Source: Beta vulgaris subsp. vulgaris | Lineage: Eukaryota > Streptophyta > Magnoliopsida > Caryophyllales > Amaranthaceae | Length of the DNA: 64,000 nucleotides | NCBI RefSeq assembly: GCF_026745355.1 | Contig: NC_079204.1 | Span: 2,891,603 to 2,955,602, forward strand | Reading direction: 5' to 3' | Part shown: piece after piece, positions 10,277-22,486 of the stretch | How the letters are laid out: each line of letters opens with the position of its first letter | Position numbering within the stretch: the stretch's first letter is position 1 | Program-made: the position numbers and the translations under genes | Notes under the pieces: generated by a model | The model's input: the letters and a program-made list of their open reading frames with translations, nothing else | Told to the model about the DNA's origin: nothing | The model's database searches: none

Positions 10277-13200
10277 ATGGGTGAAGAAGCTAAGCCAGTA
10301 AGTGTAATGATCAATCATTTGGTTAAATTATTTCAAATATGATTGGTTTTCCAAAATTTTAGGAGATGGGTTTTGTTTATTGGTGAATTTAATGAAGTGG
10401 GTTAATGTTGGTTTTTTGATTTTGTTAATATGAATAACAGGAGGAGCAAGCTCCAGCTGAGACTAAGCCTGAGGAGAAACCAGCAGAAGAAAACCCACCA
10501 CCGCCACCACCACCGGCGGAAGAGAAACCTCCGGCTGAGGAAGAAAAGAAGGAAGAGGAACCACCGCAACCGCCACCACCACCACCACCTTTTGTCCTCT
10601 ATGTAGACTTGCATTGTGTTGGATGTGCCAAGAAAATTGAGAGGTCCATCATGAAAATTAGAGGTTATTTATTTTACTCCTTCCCTTAGTTACTTTTTTA
10701 TCCATATAAACCACGAAAGCGGTACAAAGTATAAAGAAGGGGAGGGGGATTTGAACCTCTAACCTATCTATGGGGTTGTATCTAAATATGCCAAAAAAAA
10801 TTATCGAAGCCAGGTCCCTACCAGTCCCAACTAAGATTCTCCGATGCTCGGAAATACACAAGGAAAGAGTAAATTGCATGGTTTTAATTAATGGAAAATT
10901 TATACCACTTTATCCCAACTATGACAATATAAGTTTGGAAGTATTTCTTCATTTTTAATTTTTTGTGAGTAGAAGTTGGAGCAATAATTGTGTTGAATTT
11001 CTGTTACTAACCCATAAATTACTTGTTATGCAAGCAGGAGTTGAAGGGGTAGTAATTGACATGGCCCAAAATCAGGTAACCATAAAAGGCGTGGTGGAGC
11101 CACAAGCAATATGCAATAAGATTATGAAGAAAACAAAGAGAAAAGCAAAGGTTTTGTCACCTTTACCGGCAAATGAGGGTGAACCCATACCTAAAGTTGT
11201 ATCTTCACAGGTAATTTTCATGGGATACCTACCAACACTTCTTTCACTTAATTCATGCCATATACTAAACAATAAACTAATCGCGAGAAAAAAAAGTGTA
11301 TATTAGGGCGGAATCAGAAAAATATTTTAGACGGGATTAAAAATTTAATTTTTATTTTTAGAAGGGGTGGAAAATATAAAAATTAACCTATTTTATTTTA
11401 TAAAATTACATTTTTAACTTTAATTTTTAAAAAGATTCAAAAGTTGGCCGGGATTCTGGCTCCCACCGATCCCAATGATGTTCCGCCACTCTGTATATTG
11501 ACGTTACTATCTTTACCCTAATTGTATCTTATCTTTTGTTACTAAGGACAATAAACTTAAAAACCTCTTTGTTCATCAGTGAATAGTTCTCATAGCTCTC
11601 TTTTTATGTTCTATTATTATTCATTAAGTTTGCTTTTAGTATATATATATACTTATTATGTCAACATTTTAATGAATTCTTATATTTTGAATTTTTGGTG
11701 GATTTTCTCTTTGTCCAGGTTAGTGGCTTAACAACTGTGGAACTTAAAGTAAATATGCACTGTGAGGCCTGTGCTGGACAACTCAAAAAGAAAATACTCA
11801 AAATGAGAGGTACATACATTACATAAGTATATTCAAGCCATTTTTCACTATAGGCAAAAAAAATTCTTGTATTTTGTGCAACAATATGTCAATCCTTTTT
11901 TGCATGTCATAACAATTGGCCCACTCTCTAAAGCTTAGCACACTCCATGCAAAAAAGAAATCCCTAACAAAAAAAAGTTTAATCAACCCCTTTTTTCAGA
12001 GCTTTTTCTACTTTCTAAGATTCAGACTTATTCCCAAAAAACAAAAACAAAGTTTATCTACAGTTTGTTAATTGTGAGTTAGGCCAAGGACTTGACCTTA
12101 AACTAACACATGCTCCATTGTTCATGCAACCAAACATACAACTTTCATTTGTGGTCCATGGAATCTGGCAGCTTTGCTTCAGCTAACAAAGTACCAAACT
12201 ATATACATATATAGTATATTTTTGTGAAAAAACCATATAATTAATTACATATTTTTGCCATAACTAACACTTGTATAGTTGTATATCAATCAGAAAACTT
12301 AAGGAAAATGAGTATCCTTCAGACTTCTGATAAAGTACTGCATATTTAATAATTCTACTTCATCTTTACTGAACTACTGTACTATTATTTATGTGAATGT
12401 ATATGTATAAATGTACTTGTACCCCATTTAATTTCGTCCAAAACACGGTCTTTTATATTAATATCTTCAATTATATATTAATAAAAATGATAATGAGATG
12501 ATGGGTTATGCTATATGCAGTCTTTTTATATGATTTTATGGAAAATTTTTGCATCAACCAATGTAATAAATGATCAATTAATGTAACTTATTTCCATTAT
12601 TAACTTCTTATATACCGCCTTTAAAGCTGCATATAACTTTTTCCTAAAATGATATCTACTCGAGTCTAATTACTTGCTAGGTATATCTCGGGAACCAAGA
12701 AAATTAAAACTCATTGTACCCCCCACTTTTGCCATTTAACCATCTTTAGTCCAACCTACCAATCACATATATTACCACATCTAACACTAATAAGTTGTGA
12801 TGATCATTAATCAACCTATAAAGTGGCATGTCCCACAGGCTATCACACCACAAGAGCTGTCTCAAAAGGTATAGACATTTCATATGTAACAAGTAATTAA
12901 TTAGAGATATAGTGAGCATCTTAATAATATACATTGAGACGAGTTTAATTAGATTTTAATAAAAACTAATAGACTATCGAAATATTCATATGCTAGTAAA
13001 TATAACTTAGTAGGTAAAGGGTTCGAATCTTAACCCTCGCATCCACCGTTACGTGACATGATATACTACCATAGTCTATATGATAACTATTAACTAATAT
13101 AAGTAAACATATTTAAATTGCAGGTGTACAAACAGCAGAAACTGAGTTAAGTGGTGGGAAGGTCATAGTCACAGGTACAATGGATGCAAACAAGTTGGTT

Positions 13201-13632
13201 GAGTATGTGTATAGACGCACCAAGAAACAAGCCAGAATAGTACCACAACCCGAGCCCGAAAAACCCGCTGAAGAACCCAAGCCCGTCGAGGCCGAAAAGC
13301 CCGCCGACGAACCCAAGCCCGAGGAAAATAAAGAAGAAAACAACAATGCACCCCAAAATGCTGAAGGAGGTGATCAAAATAAGCCACCAGAAGCAGAAGG
13401 AGGTGAAAATAAAGGTGGAGATAATCAAGGTGAAATTAATAAAGAAGAGGTAAAAAAAGAAGAAGGTGAAGTTGTTAATGAAGTAATTCAACCCATTAAC
13501 ATTGAAGAAGAATCAATGAAAAGAATGATGTATAATTACTATCAATATCAACAACCATTGTATGTGATTGAAAGAATCCCACCTCCACAATTGTTTAGTG
13601 ATGAAAATCCCAATGCATGTTGTATTTCATAA
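10277..13632 (+). CDS. Heavy metal-associated isoprenylated plant protein (HIPP), two HMA domains
   Basis: Exons 10277-10297, 10441-10663, 11038-11210, 11719-11809 and 13124-13632 join in phase to 338 aa. The first intron donor is GTAAGT. Residues 8-57 are Glu/Pro-rich with two runs of seven prolines. HMA domain 1 (about 58-125) has LHCVGC with C66 and C69. HMA domain 2 (about 145-205) has MHCEAC with C154 and C157. A long acidic KPEEP-like linker follows. The protein ends CCIS, a CaaX box for farnesylation at C335. Introns interrupt each HMA domain right after its first helix (after KIRG and KMRG), at the same place and phase. HIPPs are known to bind transition metals and sit at membranes through the lipid; role in metal homeostasis or stress is inferred. 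The two-HMA layout resembles Arabidopsis HIPP5-HIPP9, but the exact orthologue cannot be set here. Confidence 0.92.
11305..11491. mobile_element. hAT-like MITE in intron 3 of the HIPP gene
   Basis: It is bounded by a perfect 8-bp duplication TGTATATT (11297-11304 and 11492-11499). The ends AGGGCGGAATC and GTTCCGCCACTC are imperfect inverted repeats. The 187-bp element is non-coding and far enough from both splice sites to leave the exon structure intact. Confidence 0.65.
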
Positions 13633-15206
13633 CCTTAATTAATGAATAAGTAATTAATTAAGAAACAAGAAGTGAAAAAATCCAACACATCAAAGTTTGA
13701 ACTTATGATAATTAAAGGTTTTTGTAATATATTATTGTAAGTTCAAATATAATAGAGAGTTAATTACTACCACATGATGGTATGAGAATATAGAGAACTT
13801 TGTTGGGTTGTTGTCATAAAGTGCTTTTTTTTTCTTCTTTTAATTAAGTGTTAGAATCATTCTGTATCTATGTACTAAGTACCTTCATATTGTAATCAAT
13901 CAATCAATATACTTTTAGAAAATTGAATACTATAATGTTGAGGACATAATCTATTTATTGTATATTTGTATTCTTCTGACTCTATTATGTGGAGCTTTTT
14001 CTGAGATTTTACTTCCACAAAACTCTAACTTCCATGCACATGATCATGTGTATAGAAGTTCTTTTTTGGGGTTCAGGATCATGTGGGTGGAACTTTTCTT
14101 TTAACATTGGCGGAATACAAACAAATTCAAGGATTAAAATTAAAAGAGACCCGATTCTCTTCTAAAAGAGTTTGCTATATCGTTACTTTGTTTTATAATA
14201 ATTGCAACATATTATATTGATGTTCAAATTTTTAAGAAATCCATATAAAGAAGATAGTGATGGAGATAGATATGAAGTAGAACTTTCAAATATTGCATTA
14301 ATAAGAAACTTTCAAATAAAGGAAACGTTTCAATAAAAACGGAACAAGAACTTGTTGTCAGTTGACTTTGTGAGTCGTTACACTATTCTCGTGCATTTTT
14401 TAATCCATTATTTTTGAGCTATTTTTCATAAAAAGCACAGGAAAAAACTAAGTGATTGTGATGAATATACAGAACCCCTTAAATTTTGATAGTCGGATAA
14501 TATTTGTTAATACTTCTGAAACTATCAATGGTTTGCCCTAAAAGCGTATTCATTTTTTGATCATCTGTCTCCAATATTTTTGCTTCGTTCAATTCTCAAA
14601 TTTAGACAAAAAGCAAGCAACTTCTTCTTCACCTCTTAGGTCAATGAGAATTAAGATTCTCCTTTCTTTTTATAGTATTTCTTAATCAATTTGTAGACTA
14701 AAATCCTAAATTTGGCACAAATTTGTGCTTTGCACGGATTAAATATCTACTATAATCTAAAGTCAAGTTCATTATTCAATGAAGTTTGAATTTGTTTATG
14801 ATGGAAACGTTCAACTAATTAATTTTGTCTAAAGGTGAAAACATTACATTTGAAGCTATAAAGCATAGTATTAATGCGTTTCATCATGCATGGACTGTAG
14901 AAGCAGAGTAAGATCGTCCAATGGCCACCACCACCACGCACCATTATATTACTGAAGTATAAAGAACAACATAAAACATACATGAGTGGAAGATTGTTAA
15001 AAAAAAATGTAGTCTTTGGAAAAGCAACAAAAATGACTTATGACTATATTATAACCTTGAAATCGTATGGTCAAATACTATTATTATGAGCACTGAACCA
15101 ATCTTGGCCCCCATTATATGCTGATAAATTTATAAAATAATACACTTCTTTTCTTCATGTGTGGGATTGCTAATAAATTTACAGTTTGGAGAAGCAATAA
15201 AAATAA
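13633..15206. other. HIPP 3' region and intergenic DNA
   Basis: The first 250-300 bases are the likely 3'UTR (AATCAATCAATATAC near 13900 could be part of the polyadenylation region). The rest is AT-rich with no supported exon. Confidence 0.45.
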
Positions 15207-15671
15207 GGAAAATTTAGAGACAATCTTTAAAATACAAAATTTTGCGAGAAACAATTTTTTAGAAAATAATTTAGCAAAACAACACCTAAAAAAACTTTTG
15301 CGAGGAACAATTTGACGTATTTTTCGCTATTGATTCGTCAAAATTAAACATGTGTAGGGATGTGATATGCATTTCTCATGTTTCAACCCCATTTTCTGGC
15401 ATTGACCAAGTATTTTCCGTTATTGACTCCATCAGTATATGTTGGGATAATGGAGGGAAATGAGGTTGAAACATAAGAGTTGTGGTCACGTGCCCTGCAC
15501 ATGTTTGGTTTTAATGAGTCAAAGTCGGAAAATGCTTAGTTAACGCCGAAAACTGGCCAAGGTAGTTTCTTACAAAAATAATATTTTAAGGGTCTTCTTG
15601 CCGATTTTTTTAAAAAAAGTTTGTTTGTTGTAAAACTTGTATTTAAAAGGTGATTTTTAACCAAATTTTCC
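15207..15671. mobile_element. TIR element, Mutator-like
   Basis: The ends GGAAAATTTAGAGACAATCT and, inverted, GGAAAATTTGGTTAAAAATC start a divergent terminal repeat of over 80 bp (shared inner words ACAAAATTTTGCG and AAACTTTTGCGAGG). Flanks TAAAAATAA and ATAAAATAA match at 7 of 9 positions. Non-coding. Confidence 0.5.
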
Positions 15672-16009
15672 ATAAAATAATTACTCTATAAACTGTGAAT
15701 AGAGCAAGTGATATACTTCTAAAATCATTATAATTACTTGATAAAATCTATAATGAGTGTTCAAATATATCTATCTTTATAATTCCCTTCTTTAACTCTT
15801 TTCAACTTAGAGGTGATTAATTATTTAAATCTAGTTTCTCTCTAGCCACCCCTCTCTTCTCTTCTTCCCCTTCTTAATTTAGTTAGGGGTTGTCATGGAT
15901 AATTTCATTCATTCAGGGTATCTCGCTCTTTTCCTCTCTTATTTTCAATTTTTATTAGTTTATTTTCTCTTTTTTGTTGAATAAATTAGTCTCTCTTTAT
16001 GAGAGTTTC

Positions 16010-16378
16010 TCGAGCCCCACTATGGGAGACTTTAGTCTATGTTTTAGAGATCTCATTCTCCTCTATGCTGAGAGTTGTGAGTCTAGTTTGTTTGTCTTTA
16101 CATATGAGAAAGTATTATGATTGATTGAAGTTCAAGACTATCAACATGAAGGTATTAGAAACTAGAATGCGGTCAACATGGCTCGATCAATAATGATCTT
16201 CCCAAACTATGTCAGAATGATAGACTTCCTCATTAATAGCTGTTTGATTCAGCAAATACAAGGGAATTGCACAGTATTGCTCGATCTAGTTTATTGTAGT
16301 TTCTTCGAAAACGAATTTAATTTGATTTTGTTTGATTATATCTTTAATACTTATGAAATTTCTCTTTCAAAAAAAAAG
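16010..16378 (+). repeat. Retroposon-like dispersed repeat with A tail (copy 1)
   Basis: The stretch ends in TTTCAAAAAAAAA. Its core (about 16127-16290, around ACTATGTCAGAATGATAGAC) is repeated on the minus strand at 49800-49955. Both copies hold a short shared reading frame with YVRMIDF and IQQIQG but with different breaks, so it looks like decayed coding or chance. The polyA end and dispersed distribution suggest non-LTR retroposition. The family was not identified and the 5' end is uncertain. Confidence 0.5.
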
Positions 16379-17700
16379 GTTAGAGGTGATCAATTTGGCC
16401 CAAGTCTAATTGATATTGGGTTGGGTTAGACGAAAAGATAGGTCCAAATCAAACAGACATAAAATTTGGGCTTGTGGCTTGATAGTTTGATCCAAATTTC
16501 AATATCTATTCAACTTAATCTGTTATATATTGATCCAACCTGATTTGGCTTGATAAATGCGTACAAATTTTTCGGCCAAATATGATACTCTTTTTAGCCG
16601 AAAATCCAACCAGACACATAATTGTATCAACTATCTAGTGTAATTAGAATCGTTATTTTCTAACCCGGTTCAATATATATTTTGACCTGAATTAAACTTG
16701 AAGTTAATGAGAAAAACCTTAATTCAACTCGAACAACCTTAGGGCCAGACTCAAGCTAAAGTTAATATTTTTTTTGTTTTGGGTCAACTTTATTTGATTA
16801 TGCTAAACTTAGGGCGGCTCACAATATATCATATTGTGAGCCCTAAGTTTAGCTTAATCAAAGTTGACTCAAAATCAAAAACCAAACTTAACTCACTGAC
16901 CCAAATTGTGAGCCCTAAGTTCAGCTAAAAACCCTAAGATAAAAAACTTTTATTCCATTATGCCAAAGCCAATACAAGACTTTAATAAATTGTCTTTCTA
17001 TCAAACATTATAAATTAGAGAAAATTGTAATAGTACTCCTGAATTCTCTGATGGTGTCAATCCAGAAAAATCAAGTTATAGTAAATTAAGACTCCACATA
17101 ATATAATATGTACAATAAATTGAAAGATTATGGGTTGCACATGAAAAATTGTCAGCAAAAGAGAATACAATACAATACAATGTGTTGTGCTATCTTGTAA
17201 CTTTAACACTATTTAAGTACTGTTTAGGAGGTCATCAACATAGAGATGCCTTTTTAACTTTTCCTGAAATGAAACTTTTTTCATAAATAGGTAAAGAAAA
17301 TTGACCAATTTAGGGAGAAAGAGATCCACAGTAACTCACATGGTTTGGGGCCATAAATTGAACAAGATGAGGTGAGTCAGCAAAGTAAGGTCCAGTCAGA
17401 GCATGGAAAAAGGTATTCAAGAGAACCCACATTTAACGTGGCATTTGCATGGCTATGGTAAGACTTGTCGATGTATTGTCTCTTTTGTCAATATCTATAG
17501 TTATCTTCTGTGTTTTTCCCCCACATAATGCTAAAAGAGAAAAGAAAGTCCCACTTCACGTTGTTTGAGAAAATAATTTCCAACGTATTATTTATGAATT
17601 TTTCTATGGATATAGTCACAAGACAGTATTAATTCCTCGTATATGTTGAACTCGAAATTAATTTCATGGATATCGATATATTGTCCATGTAAAGCAGCAA
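16379..17700. other. Intergenic with a decayed hAT-like start
   Basis: TAGAGGTGATCAATTTGGCC at 16382 resembles the hAT-type terminus seen at 50972, but no matching right end was found. Apart from the hairpin at 16781-16870, the remainder is AT-rich with no supported exon. Confidence 0.4.
16781..16870. repeat. Long near-perfect hairpin
   Basis: The left arm (GGTCAACTTT through GCTCACAATAT) and the right arm (ATATTGTGAG through AAAGTTGACTC) are inverted copies of about 40 bp with two small indels and almost no loop. A third, direct partial copy (ATTGTGAGCCCTAAGTT) follows at about 16905. It could be a short inverted duplication left by a transposon. A transcript would fold into a stem of the size of a small-RNA precursor, but nothing shows it is transcribed. 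Confidence 0.65.
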
Positions 17701-18192
17701 CTATAATTTTGGTTTTTTTTAATAAAATTACTACTCCAAGTAGCGATCAATATTAATAATAATGTTTCATTGAAGTTGACCGCTACTTTAAATAGCTGTT
17801 ATATTATGTCCCTAAGACAAGCTATAAGGTACGCATATAAAATGCTGCTACTCAGAGTAGCAGTTTATCGCTGAAGAGAACCAACACAAGAGAACGCGCG
17901 CCACACAGGTTTAGTGCTTCTCGCACGCCATGTAGCGGTTTATGTCGTAAATGGCTATCATAAGTAGCGACTTAACTTAAAGTTAACCTCTAATCTGAAT
18001 AGTGTTTTACCGAAAATAAAAAACAAAAAAATTTCTCGCGTACTGTCCTACATAGACGGTATCCATGGAATTCATTTCAACTTCAGCGTATATGGGAAAT
18101 TAATATTCCCTTTGACATTATTCATCGAAAAAAATTTTATTAATATTTATGTACAATGGGCTGGAAAAAGAAATTCCGAGAAAAACTGCTAA
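17701..18192. other. Intergenic, repeat-like words, no gene
   Basis: Scattered inverted words (GTAGCG, AGAGTAGCAG, CTACTTTAAATAGC) suggest an old TIR element, but ends could not be paired. No exon is supported. Confidence 0.35.
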
Positions 18193-19266
18193 GGCTCTGT
18201 TTGGGAACCTATTTCAGGTAGCTGAAATAACTAGGTGCTAAAATAAAAAGCTACCTTAAATGAATAGAAGTGTTTGGGATGGAACTGAAACTGCATTTCA
18301 GTCCCTAAAAGTGACTGAAATTGAAACGCTACTCAAAGTAGCGTCTGAATTTCAGGCACTGAAATTGTATTTTTTTTTCTTTTTTTATATTTAAATTAGA
18401 TGTATTTTTGAGAACCATGAACATGAACTAGGAGCAAGCATGCATTAATGGCGCCACTAGCCACAACTTCAATGTTGCATCAATGTGAAGTAGAGGAGAG
18501 AGAATTTGGGGTTTTTTTTTGGTGTGAAGAGAGAATTTGGGGTTTGTGTTGCTAACACAATGAAATTTAATTGGGGAATTTAGTTTTGCAGTGGGTTTGA
18601 TTTTTCCATGATTGAAATGACAACCTTCAAGAACTATTAATGGAGGTTGAAGCATTGCTTCGCCAACATTGAGAATTTTATGGTTTGGTTATTGCTATTA
18701 TCTTATGGCTGTTGTTGCATAAAAATGAGGAAAATGAGGCTGTGCAGATTGATGGTTTCCTAGGCTTGAATGTTTGTCTGTATCTCCAACAATTTTGCCA
18801 TTTTTTCAATGAAAATTCTCCAAATTATCAAAAAAGAAAAACTATTAAATGGAAGTTTTTGAATCTTGATTGTATCGAAAATTTTTGTGGAAGATTTTGT
18901 GGTTTGTGGTGACCAAAAGGCATAATTTGAAAGTATTAATACCCACCTTTAATTCATGTGATGAAGGAGATACTCACTAGCCATAGTAGTGAATTGGCAA
19001 ATGGACTTTTAAGGCTTAATGGCTTCTCATGGACGGTGACAAAGTATTTCGTAGTACATTGAAATGAATCAGTGTTGAAATATATATAATAAAAAAATTA
19101 CAAAACTTAAATAATTAATCACCTTATGCAACTAGTTTTGCCAAACAATTAAACTAATCAAATACCTTATCAGTTTCAGTATCTTATCAGTTTCAGCTAT
19201 ACCTTATCAGTTTCAGCTACCTTATCAGTTTCAGCTATATTTCAGACAGTATTGCCAAACAGAGCC
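18193..19266. mobile_element. PIF/Harbinger-type TIR element
   Basis: The ends GGCTCTGTTTGG and CCAAACAGAGCC are perfect 12-bp inverted repeats. TAA occurs on both sides (18190-18192 and 19267-19269), the 3-bp target duplication of this superfamily. The 1074-bp interior has short open frames but nothing I recognise as a Harbinger transposase or Myb-like protein, so it is non-autonomous. A CTTATCAGTTTCAGCTA word is repeated four times in tandem near the right end (about 19166-19235). Confidence 0.75.
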
Positions 19267-19919
19267 TAATTCAATCAACGGTCTAGCTTTAATTAGCAGT
19301 TCTGTTTAGATAAAATTTGTTTATCCCTTATGTGAGTTGAGGTGTTTGTGTATATGAACTAAACTGCTTATTATATTAGCAGTTTTGTAACATAAATGCT
19401 AATTTTGTTAGCATTTTTCAAAATAGTAAATTGCTATCTGTAATATATCTCCTACTTGGACAGTATACAAGAAATTATATTTCAAAACAGCGTAAAATTG
19501 GAATGTATTCTTGTTTAGCATTATGTGGGAGAAAATTCTCTTTTTTTGGATCAAGAAGTTCCTAAATTTTTTAATCGCTTTATAAACCATTGAGATTATT
19601 GTTGGGCCTTTTCTAAAATAAAATAAAAACCTATTTTATATTATTATTTCAGTTAAATGGTCACTTAAAAAGTAGCGTAAATAAAGTAAATATTGAGACC
19701 ATCTTACCATAAGTCCATCTCATTTAGTAATCTTCATTAAGGCCTGAGGGTTTATATGCATGATTAAGAAAATAAATAAAATGTAACTCTGGATACACCT
19801 CAAATTTGGTGTAGCCGGAAATACATAAGAATTTGTACCCGGGTCCTTCCTGGTGGTTTTTTACCGACCACAACATGGTGATAATTTGATGATATATCTC
19901 GAGTATCTTGACTGAACTT
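19267..19919. other. Intergenic, no gene seen
   Basis: AT-rich sequence without a supported exon. Confidence 0.4.
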
Positions 19920-20445
19920 CTATTCATCGCCCCAAAAATACTTAAAATCACTTTTAAAAAAGTTAAAATTACATCTCTAACCTTTTCCTTTTTTTCTCTA
20001 AACCACCACCCGCCACCAGCCACCTCACTTACCACCATCCACCTCCTGCCGCCACCACCACCCCATTGCCACAGCCACCCACCAGCCACCTAAGGAGTCG
20101 AAATTTTTTTTCAGACAATGGGCGAATGTCTGGCCTGGACATTCGCGCCATGGGGTGAACGTCCAGGCCTAGACATTCACGCCATGGGGCGCACGTCCAA
20201 GCCTGGACATTCGCGCCATGGGGAGAACGTCCAGGCCAGACGTTCGCTCATCGTCCTAAAAAGATTCGCCTGCTTCCAGGTGGGTGGTGGAGGAGGTGGT
20301 TGGTGGCAGTGGGGAGGTAGGTGATGGCGGGTAGTTGCAGGTGGTGGCAGGTGGTGGTGGGTGGTGTGGAAAAGAGGAAGGGTAAAATAGTCTATAAAAA
20401 TGAATTTGGGGAGATTTTAAGTAATTTTGAGGTGACGTTTAACAA
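19920..20445. mobile_element. Foldback element with tandem hairpin modules (copy 2)
   Basis: The outer arms (ATACTTAAAATCACTTTT on the left, AGATTTTAAGTAATTTTGAG on the right) and CCACC/GGTGG-rich inner arms mirror each other and match copy 1 at 5581-6160. The centre differs: where copy 1 has one self-complementary module, this copy has four in tandem (20124-20245). Ends are approximate. Confidence 0.6.
20124..20245. repeat. Four tandem self-complementary modules
   Basis: Modules start at 20124, 20157, 20191 and 20225 (spacing 33-34 bp). Each reads close to GAACGTCCAGGCCTGGACGTTC and can pair with itself. They are joined by GCGCCATGGGG-type linkers. CpG sites are many compared with the AT-rich surroundings. 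The modules differ at several positions, with both strands of a stem sometimes changed. Confidence 0.8.
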
Positions 20446-20845
20446 TATAAAATGTAAAATGTAAAATGGATGTACATTTTCTCGATGTAAAAAAAAAACA
20501 AAAAAAAAAAAAAAAAACTAAAATGGACATAAATCATTGATCAAAATCTAATACCACAATGCGACGAAAGAGTGTCAGCTAAAGAGCCAAGGATAATTAG
20601 TTTATTCAAAGAAGAACAAGATAAATAAGATGATCACTTTGCTTTTGAGGCTGAAAAGAAAATTTTTAGTACTTTATTTTGTTGTTTCTACTTGATGCTG
20701 TGCTACTCAGCCTACTCTTATCCTTTGAGGTTTCATTGCAGTTATTGCTTATGCTTGTATGATATATAGGTAATTTCAGTTGAAAGTTGAAGTATTCAAG
20801 CTCATCAATCATGCGTATGTAGTTGTTGGACACATAATATATATA
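20446..20845. other. Intergenic, A-rich
   Basis: A long A-rich run near 20490-20520 is followed by AT-rich sequence without a supported exon. Confidence 0.4.
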
Positions 20846-21055
20846 CTTCTTCCGTTTCTTTTTACTCGCTACACTTCTCATTTCACGGACTCCTAGGCAA
20901 TTTTTTGGAGAAGAGAGAGGTAGAGAGTAAAAAGAAAAGGGACCCATGTGGGAGGAGAGAGATAGAGAGAGTTTATTGCCAAAAAAAGAAGTGTAGCAAG
21001 TAATGTGAAACTTCCCATAATGGAAAGTGTAGCGAGTAAAAAGAAACGGAGGAAG
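20846..21055. mobile_element. Stowaway MITE
   Basis: The ends CTTCTTCCGTTTCTTTTTAC and the inverted copy ending GGAGGAAG are flanked by TA (20844-20845 and 21056-21057). The 210-bp element has highly similar arms of 40 bp or more, so it looks relatively young. Confidence 0.85.
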
Positions 21056-22366
21056 TAGTAGGCAAATATTGTGATTTTTCATGAGCTATTTGTTATAAGA
21101 AGTAGAAGTTAATAGGAGGATTATGTACATTGCATGAATGTATATGTAGCATCAAGCATGCATGTTTCAAACATGAAGGGGTTATTATAACTTTTATTAT
21201 TCGGTATGCTCAGAAATTTGTAAATTTCATAAGATATAGAGATACAAACGTGTTAACATCTATGATCTATGAACAACAACGAAGTACTACCTTGAGGTTT
21301 GAGGATATAGGTGGAAATACCCTGATCAAAGACTAAAGAGTGAAACATAACATAAAAGTATGAAACCATAATAAGTTTTTAAGCAATGGATTTGATGAGT
21401 TATTTGTTCTTTGTGTGCTAGAAATATGAGCGTGATGCAACTTCTAGGCAATAGGTTGACATAAAAAGTTGAAAACCCACCGGAGACATACTAAAAGCTA
21501 GAGTCTTCAACAACATGGGTGGTCTATCAATGATTAGGATATATTTTGGGGGTAAAACTAACTTAATCCTAATCGATTGATGTAAAGAATCAATGATAAT
21601 TTCATGTTGTTATACCTAAAGTGTATGTCATTGTGTCACACAAATTCGAAATTACCTGTATGTATAATAATCTGACTCTTTGCATACGTTCTGTTAACAA
21701 AATGATGTATATGTCATTTCTAATAATCGTTAGTGTGCAGACTTATTTAGGTTTTGATCGTCTAAAGTTAGTCTTCAAAAATCATCTATTTGGTTATAGA
21801 AATTGATCAATTGCACTATAGCCAACTGTTTTTGTAAAAGGTAAAATGTACTAATACACATTTAATAAAAAAAATAGCTATAACCCTTGATTTAACCCTA
21901 GATTAGAAATGAACTTCTACTTTTCTTGTTACTTAATCAAAACTTAATTAACCTACTTTAAGTTGCAACTTTCTGCCCATGGCAAAGCAATATGCACATG
22001 GTAGCCATGCTAGAACATTCAACTGCCATGCAAGATAAGAAGAACCCTAAACTAAAGCTATCAATTTTCATCAAAAAATGACCAATCTGACTCAGAATTC
22101 ATGTAATACCTCCAAAAAATATCATTAATCATAAAAAGGAATCTAACAAACATCTTTTAGCCTAAAGTTTCTTGTCAACTTATTATAAAGGGTAACATCA
22201 AACTTAAGAAAATGCAAAAAAAAAATCTATGTATGAGAAGAAAGGTTAACTAAAGTTTTGTTGACATAATATAGACAAGGAATCATAGATTTGTGCATCT
22301 TTAACTTTTTCATCTTTGAGATTTAGATTAGCTTACGTAACCCCATAATTAAGCTTTTTCATCCAA
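21056..22366. other. Intergenic, no gene seen
   Basis: AT-rich; several short open frames lack splice or codon support. Confidence 0.4.
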
Positions 22367-22374
22367 TATATATA
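22367..22374 (+). promoter_or_regulatory. TATA box of the second HMA gene
   Basis: TATATATA lies 113-120 bp before the start codon, giving a predicted leader of about 85 bases. Confidence 0.5.
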
Positions 22375-22486
22375 GCTAACCATGAACATGAACATTTGGA
22401 TAAGGTAGCATTGATAAAAACTTCTATTAAGTTGTTACAATACCACCATTATAAGATTGTAATTAAGATACAAACTCTAAATTGAG

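Noticed and set aside
10402..10614. Trp/Arg-rich minus-strand open frame across the HIPP exon 2
   Set aside because: It is the antisense shadow of Pro- and Glu-rich codons of the HIPP gene.
13113..13491. Three minus-strand open frames under HIPP exon 5
   Set aside because: Antisense shadows of the acidic KPEEP-type repeats; no independent signals.
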